Shown one piece after another: positions 1-5,450 of a stretch of 6,147 nt of DNA. The stretch covers positions 1 through 6,147 of the forward strand of contig CAJOGG010000092.1 in assembly GCA_905234205.1 (NCBI GenBank), read 5' to 3'. A program made the translations under genes and the position numbers. This DNA comes from an uncultured Synergistales bacterium. GTDB taxonomy: Bacteria > Synergistota > Synergistia > Synergistales > Aminobacteriaceae. The notes under the pieces were generated by a model that was given only the letters and a program-made list of their open reading frames with translations, ran no database searches and had not been told where the DNA came from. Position 1 is the first letter of the stretch; each line of letters opens with the position of its first letter.

Positions 1-352
1 GATTGATTGAGACTTGAATGTCGCGGGTTAAATTTTCCGAACGTAAAAACGAGTTCAGGGTGTAGGCTACGTGCCTTGTATCAAGTTCAACACGTTCGCT
101 GGCACCAGGACTTGTTCCGACCTCGCCGCTTTTGTTAGGGTCTTGGGATTCTTCAGTTGTAACACCGCCCCTTAGAACTCCTAGTGAACCTTTTAATGAT
201 AATAATGCCTTCTGGAATTTTTGAGAATCTATCGAGGACATTGCGAACAACAATATAAAGAAGCAAAGAACAAGTGTAATCATGTCCCCGTATGTACTCA
301 TATAGAACGGCGCGGAAAGTCCGGGCTCTTCAGGTTTCTTTTGACGTGCCAT
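1..352 (-). CDS. motB: Flagellar stator protein MotB, N-terminal 117 residues (cut by window edge)
   Basis: MotB anchors the flagellar stator to peptidoglycan and, with MotA, forms the ion channel that drives rotation. Reading leftwards from ATG at 352-350, the protein begins with a short basic/acidic cytoplasmic tail. It then shows the family hallmark YMSTYGDMITL at residues 17-27, in which Asp23 is the expected ion-binding aspartate. The single membrane helix covers about residues 22-41 and is followed by SSIDSQKFQ (39-47), typical of MotB. Residues about 65-90 form a polar linker rich in G, S, T and E. The C-terminal OmpA-like peptidoglycan-binding domain lies mostly outside the window. 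The start overlaps the motA stop by one base (TAATG), and a strong CAGGAGGG site sits 6 bases upstream, so translation is coupled to motA. Whether it uses H+ or Na+ cannot be told from this fragment. Confidence 0.95.
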   Translation of the reverse strand, partial: MARQKKPEEPGLSAPFYMSTYGDMITLVLCFFILLFAMSSIDSQKFQKALLSLKGSLGVLRGGVTTEESQDPNKSGEVGTSPGASERVELDTRHVAYTLNSFLRSENLTRDIQVSIN

Positions 353-1125
353 TATTCGCCCTCCTGATTGAATGCTTCACGCATCTTAGGCGGTAAGTAA
401 ACTTTTAATTTCTCCTCAACGATTCTTGGGTTTTCGCCGGCTTGTATAGCTAATATTCCCTCGACCATAAGTTCCATTGATTTAACTTCCTGCGCTGAAC
501 GTGCCGCGAGTTTCTTGCTCGTTGGAATTGCAAACATGTTAGCAAGCATTGAGCCATACATTGTTGTTATCAAGGCGACGGCCATACCGGGACCAAGTGC
601 GCTTACGTCTGCGAGGTTTCCTAACATTGCTATGAGTCCTATCAACGTTCCTATCATTCCGAATGACGGGCCGAACTCCGCAATATTGTCAAATACCGTT
701 TTGTTAGCGCTGTGTCTGTCCTCAAAGTTTCCTATCTCTGTGTCAAGAATAGCCCTCACAAGTTCAGGGTCAGTTCCATCAACAACCAACTGAATGGCCT
801 TGCGCATAAAATCACTCTCAACTTCAGCAACGTCAGCCTCAAGCGATAAGAGTCCTTCACGTCGTGCCTTCTCCGCAAAGCTTACGATCATTTGAACCAT
901 TCCGACTAAGTCAGGCTCTTTGAAGAGAAACACGCCTTTCAGACAGCCCGTTATAGCCTTGAGTCTCTCTCCAGGGTTGGAGATAACTGTAGCCCCCAAA
1001 GCACCTCCGATTGTAATCATCAATGATGGTACGTCAAAATATGCCCCGATATTTCCACCCGAAGCCATTGACGCCACAACTAGTATCCATGTTGCTAGAA
1101 ATCCTATAAGACTTGTTAAATCCAA
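352..1125 (-). CDS. motA: Flagellar stator protein MotA
   Basis: MotA is the integral-membrane stator subunit whose cytoplasmic loop pushes on FliG of the rotor. The 257 residues are a normal full length. Four membrane segments are visible at about 4-21, 32-50, 150-172 and 180-201. The large loop between segments 2 and 3 carries ARREGLLSLE (87-96), holding the conserved charged residues (Arg/Glu around 88-96) that contact FliG. Segment 3 has FGPSFGMIGT with Pro153, and segment 4 ends in FAIPTSKKL with Pro201. These are the two conserved prolines that couple ion flow to conformational change. The tail GILAIQAGENPRIVEEKL is typical of the family. The start is TTG at 1125-1123: it gives the usual MDLxxLIG beginning and has AGAGGTGA 7 bases upstream. 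The gene follows flbD by 21 bases and overlaps motB by one base. Confidence 0.97.
   Translation of the reverse strand: MDLTSLIGFLATWILVVASMASGGNIGAYFDVPSLMITIGGALGATVISNPGERLKAITGCLKGVFLFKEPDLVGMVQMIVSFAEKARREGLLSLEADVAEVESDFMRKAIQLVVDGTDPELVRAILDTEIGNFEDRHSANKTVFDNIAEFGPSFGMIGTLIGLIAMLGNLADVSALGPGMAVALITTMYGSMLANMFAIPTSKKLAARSAQEVKSMELMVEGILAIQAGENPRIVEEKLKVYLPPKMREAFNQEGE
359..366 (-). promoter_or_regulatory. Ribosome binding site of motB
   Basis: CAGGAGGG on the minus strand lies inside the last codons of motA, 6 bases before the motB ATG. It is the strongest Shine-Dalgarno match of the leftward operon and fits high or re-initiating translation of motB after motA terminates at TAATG. Confidence 0.8.
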
Positions 1126-1132
1126 AACGAGT

Positions 1133-1140
1133 TCACCTCT
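1133..1140 (-). promoter_or_regulatory. Ribosome binding site deciding the TTG start of motA
   Basis: AGAGGTGA on the minus strand sits between flbD and motA, 7 bases before TTG. The protein from TTG begins as MotA proteins usually do, and no ATG lies nearby in frame, so this site supports the non-ATG start. Confidence 0.75.
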
Positions 1141-1146
1141 GCCGTA

Positions 1147-1371
1147 TTATTCTGATTCTGATACATCTGTCGTATTTGCTATTATACAAGTGTATCCTGC
1201 CGCTTTTCTGAATGTTATAATTTTCTTGTACACGTCACGAACACGCTCGCGCACAACATACCTATGACCATTCAGCAACCGCAAAACAGTATCCGGTGTT
1301 ACGTCTATAGTTTCTATCATGTCAGAGTTCAGCAAGAAAGCTTCGCCGTTCAGACGATGTAATTCAATCAT
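1147..1371 (-). CDS. flbD: FlbD family small flagellar protein
   Basis: This 74-residue protein matches the FlbD family, small conserved proteins encoded in flagellar operons of Firmicutes, spirochaetes, Thermotoga and Synergistota. It should not be confused with the Caulobacter sigma-54 activator also called FlbD. The family signature is clear: a start of MIELHRLNGEAFLLNSDMIE (1-20), then ETIDVTPDTVLRLLNGHRYVV and a final amphipathic stretch with VYKKIITFRK. It has no signal peptide or membrane segment. The molecular role is poorly defined; position beside motAB links it to motility. The ATG at 1371-1369 begins exactly where the family begins, with GGAAGGG 11 bases upstream, slightly farther than ideal. 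It heads the leftward operon and motA follows after 21 bases. The last residues, after about 60, are less conserved in character. Confidence 0.9.
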   Translation of the reverse strand: MIELHRLNGEAFLLNSDMIETIDVTPDTVLRLLNGHRYVVRERVRDVYKKIITFRKAAGYTCIIANTTDVSESE

Positions 1372-1390
1372 TATATTACAAGCCCTTCCA

Positions 1391-1405
1391 CGTGAAAATT
1401 TTACG
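1391..1405. repeat. 15-bp near-palindrome in the divergent promoter region
   Basis: The sequence CGTGAAAATTTTACG fits the symmetric pattern CGT-N-AAA-N-TTT-N-ACG: six of the seven base pairs flanking the central base match. It lies between the TATAAT facing flbD and the flbD ribosome binding site. The next bases continue with TTACG-AATTG-CGTAA at 1401-1415, a perfect 5-base inverted repeat. Both are symmetric, operator-like arrangements, but the protein that might bind is unknown. Confidence 0.35.
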
Positions 1406-1416
1406 AATTGCGTAAT

Positions 1417-1422
1417 ATTATA
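1417..1422 (-). promoter_or_regulatory. Candidate -10 box for flbD-motA-motB
   Basis: A perfect TATAAT reads on the minus strand 45 bases before the flbD start, which would give a 5' leader of about 39 bases. No good -35 hexamer is present at 16-18 bases; the best sequence there (TCGCTT or similar) is weak. AT-rich DNA yields such boxes by chance, so this is a candidate only. Confidence 0.4.
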
Positions 1423-1444
1423 CGATTTTCAGAGCAAAAAGCGA

Positions 1445-1450
1445 TAAAAT
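1445..1450 (+). promoter_or_regulatory. Weak candidate -10 box for the GAF-dxs-tlyA unit
   Basis: TAAAAT on the plus strand lies 35 bases before the ATG at 1486, which would put the transcript start near 1457 with a leader of about 29 bases. No recognisable -35 is present. TATTAT at 1416-1421, overlapping the opposing TATAAT, is an alternative and would give face-to-face overlapping promoters. Confidence 0.25.
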
Positions 1451-1468
1451 AAGAAAACCAATTTTTGT

Positions 1469-1475
1469 GGAGGTG
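1469..1475 (+). promoter_or_regulatory. Ribosome binding site deciding the start of the GAF gene
   Basis: GGAGGTG stands 10 bases before ATG at 1486. It lies inside the frame that would open from the upstream TTG at 1465, so that longer start would put the ribosome binding site within the coding region. This favours ATG 1486. Confidence 0.8.
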
Positions 1476-1485
1476 TAGTAATTTC

Positions 1486-2844
1486 ATGCCAGATAATATT
1501 AATGACTTGTACAAAAAAATAGACTTTCTCGTCAAAGGAGGTGCCCTTCAACATTTAACGAACTTCCTTAATGAACGCGGTGTCAAGGCTCTTGTAGTTG
1601 AAGCTGGTGGGCCAGATACTCTTAACGTGATAGACGCTGCGGGAGTTGTGCCTGAAAGTTTAACGCTTAAAGACGAAATTTCGCGCTCATTTACTCAAGG
1701 TATTGTCAAAGAATCATTTGAGCTTGAATTTTCCGGAGAGGCTAACGCGATCAGAATCAGAGGGACGCAATGGGAAATTTATATTTTGCTTAAGGAAAAA
1801 TTTGCTGACTCTCAAGCTCTCATTCAGGAATTGAAACCTTACGCCGGGTTAATAGCTCTCTGGAAGACTTACACGAAAATTTCTGATACGGAGAAGAGAT
1901 TATCGCGTTTATCTTACATGATACTTGCAACTAAGAGCACGCTCGCGTCGATTTTTGAGCCAATGCCCCTGCAATATTTTGCTTCATTCTTGGCCGACGT
2001 GTTACAGGAAAGTTTGTTCCCGAAATCAATAGCGATTCTCAAGGACGAGGGAAATTACTTGACAGTCTTCAATGGTAAAGCCGACAGCATTCCTGAACGT
2101 AAAGGCATTTACGCCGCACAGATACTTCCGCCAACGCCCGTTGTCACGAAAAATGATGAGCCAGTCGAAATAGTTTTGCCTGTTGCTGAAGGCGATTCGA
2201 GATTGTTTTGCTTGATTCAGTGGGATAAGCTTCCCGACGATCAAACCATGAACTTCTTAGAGCTCCTTGGAAACTTAGCGGTAAGAGCTATAGCTATCAA
2301 TAACTTACGACTCCAATCACAACAGGCTGAAGCTAATATTTCAAGCGGAGAATTTACGGTTTTATCGCTCTCAAACGTCTTGAAGATCTTGCGTGCGGCT
2401 GAAGACAAAGCCAAATTTTTCTCGCTCCTGGTTGATATTTTCGTGGAACAGTGCCGAATGTCAAACTGCTTATTAGCCTCATGGAACAACGCTCGTAAAG
2501 GCTACATGTTGAGCGAACAGCGAACGGGAAATTACAAAGCCAACATTAACACAATGTTATTGCCCTCATCAAGTGGCCCAGTGTCAGGCGACAAAGTCAA
2601 GGAGACTCATTATGACCTTAGCAAAAATTCTCCTGATGCCATATTCAAATCTTGGGGGCTTGGCGGTTGTCCTTGGAAGGATACGTTCAAATCGTTGTCA
2701 ATAAAATATATTTTCCCTGTCTGTGATGATAGCTCTCTCGTTGGGATTATAGCTATTGGCGATGGACAACTTAATCGCTCGCAGCTTGCTTCACTTCAAC
2801 TAATAGCACAGTTTGCTGCTTACGAGTTCAGACGCTTTGATTAA
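1486..2844 (+). CDS. GAF-like multidomain protein without output domain, function unknown
   Basis: I do not recognise this 452-residue protein as a named family. It is soluble, with no signal peptide or membrane helix, and looks like three units of GAF type. Unit 1 (about 1-130) is degenerate. Unit 2 (about 133-280) opens with LSRLSYMILATKSTLASIFE and ends PVAEGDSRLFCLIQWD followed by helix MNFLELLGNLAVRAIAINNLRL. Unit 3 (about 290-452) ends FPVCDDSSLVGIIAIGDGQLNRSQLASLQ, the usual GAF pattern of a core strand leading to a final helix. GAF domains bind small ligands or sense redox state or light. Four of the five cysteines (about 323, 328, 395 and 413) fall in unit 3. No kinase, GGDEF, HD, DNA-binding or other effector domain is present, so it may act by protein contact. 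ATG 1486 is chosen over TTG 1465 because GGAGGTG lies between them. dxs follows after 17 bases, implying cotranscription. Gene reality is certain from length and context; domain assignment is by eye. Confidence 0.85.
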   Translation: MPDNINDLYKKIDFLVKGGALQHLTNFLNERGVKALVVEAGGPDTLNVIDAAGVVPESLTLKDEISRSFTQGIVKESFELEFSGEANAIRIRGTQWEIYILLKEKFADSQALIQELKPYAGLIALWKTYTKISDTEKRLSRLSYMILATKSTLASIFEPMPLQYFASFLADVLQESLFPKSIAILKDEGNYLTVFNGKADSIPERKGIYAAQILPPTPVVTKNDEPVEIVLPVAEGDSRLFCLIQWDKLPDDQTMNFLELLGNLAVRAIAINNLRLQSQQAEANISSGEFTVLSLSNVLKILRAAEDKAKFFSLLVDIFVEQCRMSNCLLASWNNARKGYMLSEQRTGNYKANINTMLLPSSSGPVSGDKVKETHYDLSKNSPDAIFKSWGLGGCPWKDTFKSLSIKYIFPVCDDSSLVGIIAIGDGQLNRSQLASLQLIAQFAAYEFRRFD

Positions 2845-2852
2845 CTGGTTAA

Positions 2853-2861
2853 AAAGGTGAT
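2853..2861 (+). promoter_or_regulatory. Ribosome binding site of dxs, unusually close to the start
   Basis: AAAGGTGAT matches the anti-Shine-Dalgarno tail (AAGGAGGTGAT) but abuts the ATG at 2862 directly. Aligned to the usual GGAGG core, this is an effective spacing of about 4 bases, slightly short. The start is still supported because the protein then begins at the residue typical of DXS proteins. Confidence 0.6.
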
Positions 2862-4673
2862 ATGAGATTTCTAAAGCAAGGTTTTACTAGAGACGATCTA
2901 CTACGCATTAATGAAGACGATTTGCCCGTGTTAGCCGAAGAGGTGCGGGCATTTATTGTAGATACCGTAACGAAGAATGGCGGCCATTTAGGTTCATCGT
3001 TGGGTGTTGTCGATCTCACTATAGCAATGTTGCGGCAATTTGATCCACTGAACGACCGGATAATCTTTGACGTTGGTCACCAGTCTTACCCGTACAAGAT
3101 TCTCACAGATAGATTCGATAAATTCACGACGTTAAGACTCAAAGACGGCATTTCAGGTTTCCCAAGGCGCAACGAGAGTCCTTACGATCATTTCAACACC
3201 GGGCATAGCAGCACTTCAATATCAGCAGCATTAGGTTACGCGAAGGCCAGGGATTTACTTCACGAGGACAGGCAAGTTATAGCATTCATAGGGGACGCGT
3301 CGTTGATTAACGGTTTAGCTCTTGAGGCCCTTAACTACGTTCATGAGACAAACACGAAATTAATAATCGTTCTCAATGACAACAGGCACTCAATCAGTAA
3401 TCGCGTCGGAGGGTTCTCAACAATGCTTGCGAGACTCTCTGCTAATTCTTCTTACAAACGAATCAAGAACGCTATCAAGAGTAAAGGCGGCGTTAGTTTA
3501 GTTCACGGGCTTGAAAAAATTCGCGACACCTTCAAATTCATGTTGAAGCCTAATAATTTATTTGACGAGCTTGACATAAATTACTGGGGACCATTTGACG
3601 GTCATAATATCAAAGCGGCTGAGAAAATTTTTGAGTTGGCCAAGGATTACGATAAACCTGTCTTGTTACACTTCAACACGATCAAAGGCAAGGGACTACC
3701 TGAAGCTGAAGCCAATCCAACGAAATATCATCAAGTTTCCCCTGCTGGTGAGAAAAAAGCACGAACTTGGAGCGAGGCGGCCTCACAAATCGCTGAAGAG
3801 TTGGCAATGAACGATAACAGGATAGTATGCTTTACTGCGGCAATGGTTACGGGGGTTAAGCTCGAAAAGTTTGCTCGTGAATTTCCTGATAGATTCTTTG
3901 ATGTCGGTATAGCTGAAAGTCATATGCTCACAATGGCGGCTGGATTAGCTGCTGGAGGAATGAGGCCGTGGGTTTTTATTTACTCAACGTTTCTGCAAAG
4001 GGCAATGGATCAATTAATGCACGATATAGCTTTACAAAATTTGCCGGTCGTCATGATGGTAGATCGTGCTGGCTTGGCTGGATCTGATGGTGATACACAC
4101 CAAGGCTTGCTGGATATTCCGTGGGGACGCGCTATTCCTAACCTTGAAATTTACGCTCCGTGCGACGAGGCTACGCTTAAAGACGCTATGTTGATCGCCT
4201 CAAAACGCGATGGCCCGACTTTAATTCGTTACCCACGAGGCGCAATACCTGGTGAAAATTTCGCTTCCTTGGTTCATGATGAAGCTATTGTGAAAATTTA
4301 TGACGGTGAAGAATGGGCGTTGCTTGGTCATGGTCCCTCAGTTATAACTATGATTGAGACTCGTGAAAAAGCCACAATCAAACCTGCCGTGTATGACGTG
4401 AGACGAATTAAGCCGCTTGATGATGAAATGCTTGAAGATATTTTGACGCGTTACAAAACTATCGCAACCCTTGAGGAAAATTATATGCCTGGTGGACTCG
4501 GTGAAGCCGTCGGAGCGAAAATTGCTGAGGGAAATCACAACGTTAGATTAATGCGTTTTGGAGTGCCTGATGTTTGTGTGAAACATGCAACCCAATCACA
4601 ACAACGAGAACTTTACGGCTTGACCCCGGAAAATATTTTACGTCGCTATGAAGAACAAAGAACGCTTGGATAA
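2862..4673 (+). CDS. dxs: 1-deoxy-D-xylulose-5-phosphate synthase
   Basis: DXS is the cytoplasmic thiamine-diphosphate enzyme that condenses pyruvate and glyceraldehyde 3-phosphate to DXP with loss of CO2, the first step of the MEP isoprenoid pathway and a source for thiamine and pyridoxal. At 603 residues it is near the usual length (about 620). Landmarks in order are GGHLGSSLG with His42; DVGHQSYPYKIL; FNTGHSSTSISAALG; the cofactor/Mg motif GDAS (144-147) to NDN (172-174); GPFDGHN; KGKGLPEAE then Tyr-His290; FDVGIAESH with the proton-transfer Glu352; YSTFLQRAMDQ with Arg380; DRAGLAGSDGDTHQG with Asp401 and His413; and RYPRG with Arg459. Several positions differ from common DXS: GDA rather than GDG, NDNRHSIS rather than NDNxMSIS, and AESH rather than AEQH. 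The key acid/base and phosphate-binding residues remain, so the enzyme is probably active. It follows the GAF gene by 17 bases and overlaps tlyA by 26 bases. Confidence 0.97.
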   Translation: MRFLKQGFTRDDLLRINEDDLPVLAEEVRAFIVDTVTKNGGHLGSSLGVVDLTIAMLRQFDPLNDRIIFDVGHQSYPYKILTDRFDKFTTLRLKDGISGFPRRNESPYDHFNTGHSSTSISAALGYAKARDLLHEDRQVIAFIGDASLINGLALEALNYVHETNTKLIIVLNDNRHSISNRVGGFSTMLARLSANSSYKRIKNAIKSKGGVSLVHGLEKIRDTFKFMLKPNNLFDELDINYWGPFDGHNIKAAEKIFELAKDYDKPVLLHFNTIKGKGLPEAEANPTKYHQVSPAGEKKARTWSEAASQIAEELAMNDNRIVCFTAAMVTGVKLEKFAREFPDRFFDVGIAESHMLTMAAGLAAGGMRPWVFIYSTFLQRAMDQLMHDIALQNLPVVMMVDRAGLAGSDGDTHQGLLDIPWGRAIPNLEIYAPCDEATLKDAMLIASKRDGPTLIRYPRGAIPGENFASLVHDEAIVKIYDGEEWALLGHGPSVITMIETREKATIKPAVYDVRRIKPLDDEMLEDILTRYKTIATLEENYMPGGLGEAVGAKIAEGNHNVRLMRFGVPDVCVKHATQSQQRELYGLTPENILRRYEEQRTLG

Positions 4674-5439
4674 ATTATTGCCTGAACTTGGACTTGTTGA
4701 AACGAGGAATAAGGCTCAATCGTTAATTATGGCCGGAAAAGTTAGAGTTAATGGCCAAGTTGTTACGAAAGCCGGGACAATGTACGAACGCAACGCAGCT
4801 ATAACTCTTGATGAAGTTCCCAAGTGGGCAGGACGTGGAGCGCATAAATTACTACGTGCGTTTGATGTCTTCAACCTAAACATAGCCGGAAAAGTTTGCG
4901 CGGATTTTGGAGCTTCAACAGGAGGCTTCACTGATGTAATGCTTGAGAATGGCGCTATAAAAGTTTACGCTATTGACGTTGGTTACGGGCAATTAATCTG
5001 GCGGCTTGCGAATGATTCAAGAGTCGTTGTCATGGATCGAACTAACGCAAGATATTTGACACGTGAGAATTTCCCGGAGGTCATAGAGTTTGCAGGTTGT
5101 GATGTCTCGTTTATATCGGTTAAGTTGATTCTTCCGGTGCTTGATGAAGTTGTTCACGACGAGGCAGTAATCTTAATCAAACCTCAATTTGAAGCGGGGC
5201 GTGAGAAAATTTCGCATGGAGTTATTAAGGATAAAGCTATACATGTTGAAGTCTTAGAGAACGTCACTGAATTTATCAGAACGCAGACAAAGTTTCATAT
5301 AGCCGGCTTAACTTACTCCCCGATAACAGGCGCGGAAGGCAACATTGAATTTCTATGCCGCATTACACACAATGAAAGCAACGTAAATTTTGATGTCAAT
5401 GATATAGTAAGCGAAGCTCACGAAAATTTTGAGAGGTGA
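4648..5439 (+). CDS. tlyA: TlyA family rRNA 2'-O-methyltransferase
   Basis: TlyA proteins are S-adenosylmethionine-dependent enzymes that 2'-O-methylate cytidines in 16S and, in some species, 23S rRNA, which in mycobacteria affects capreomycin sensitivity. The older name hemolysin is historical. The 263 residues are full length. An N-terminal S4 RNA-binding domain occupies about 4-62 (KERLDKLLPELGL, then KAQSLIMAGKVRVNG). The FtsJ-like Rossmann domain follows, with SAM motif DFGASTGGFTD (86-96) and Asp110. The catalytic K-D-K-E tetrad can be placed at Lys67 (GRGAHKL), Asp152 (CDVSFIS), Lys178 (LIKPQFE) and Glu234 (EGNIEF). ATG 4648 gives a complete S4 domain and lies inside the end of dxs. 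No strong ribosome binding site precedes it (only GGAAAA-like), so translation probably depends on dxs. The ankyrin gene follows 11 bases after the stop. Confidence 0.95.
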   Translation: MKNKERLDKLLPELGLVETRNKAQSLIMAGKVRVNGQVVTKAGTMYERNAAITLDEVPKWAGRGAHKLLRAFDVFNLNIAGKVCADFGASTGGFTDVMLENGAIKVYAIDVGYGQLIWRLANDSRVVVMDRTNARYLTRENFPEVIEFAGCDVSFISVKLILPVLDEVVHDEAVILIKPQFEAGREKISHGVIKDKAIHVEVLENVTEFIRTQTKFHIAGLTYSPITGAEGNIEFLCRITHNESNVNFDVNDIVSEAHENFER

Positions 5440-5440
5440 T
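5433..5440 (+). promoter_or_regulatory. Likely ribosome binding site of the ankyrin gene
   Basis: GAGGTGAT lies across the tlyA stop codon, 10 bases before ATG 5451. A second purine run, GCAGGA, touches the ATG and is too close to serve. An in-frame GTG at 5436 overlapping the tlyA stop (GTGA) is a possible alternative start adding five residues, but it lacks a good upstream site. Confidence 0.5.
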
Positions 5441-5450
5441 TGAAGCAGGA

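Larger units (their letters stand above)
1372..1485. promoter_or_regulatory. Divergent intergenic control region between flbD and the GAF gene
   Basis: This 114-base AT-rich stretch separates the leftward flagellar unit from the rightward GAF-dxs-tlyA unit, so both promoters should lie here. It contains -10-like boxes on both strands, several CGTA/TACG half-sites and a near-palindrome, listed separately. I found no convincing sigma-28 flagellar promoter (TAAA-N15-GCCGATAA) placed correctly for flbD. No riboswitch or terminator hairpin was recognised. Confidence 0.6.

Noticed and set aside
515..1267. Plus-strand open frames opposite motA and flbD
   Set aside because: They are shadows of strongly recognised genes on the other strand, lack ribosome binding sites and resemble no protein family.
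1372..1415. A sigma-28 flagellar promoter (TAAA then a GGCTTGTAA-like box) before flbD
   Set aside because: The -10-like part would overlap the flbD ribosome binding site region, so transcription would begin at about the ATG; the match to GCCGATAA is also poor.
1465..1485. Upstream TTG start for the GAF gene, adding seven residues
   Set aside because: The ribosome binding site GGAGGTG lies within this extension at 1469-1475 and is correctly spaced for ATG 1486.
2026..2489. Minus-strand open frames inside the GAF gene
   Set aside because: They lie opposite a long, well-started coding frame and have no family resemblance.
2845..2861. A riboswitch or terminator between the GAF gene and dxs
   Set aside because: The gap is only 17 bases and holds just the dxs ribosome binding site.
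4648..5439. Calling TlyA a hemolysin or toxin
   Set aside because: The S4 domain, SAM motif and K-D-K-E tetrad indicate an rRNA 2'-O-methyltransferase; the hemolysin name is historical.
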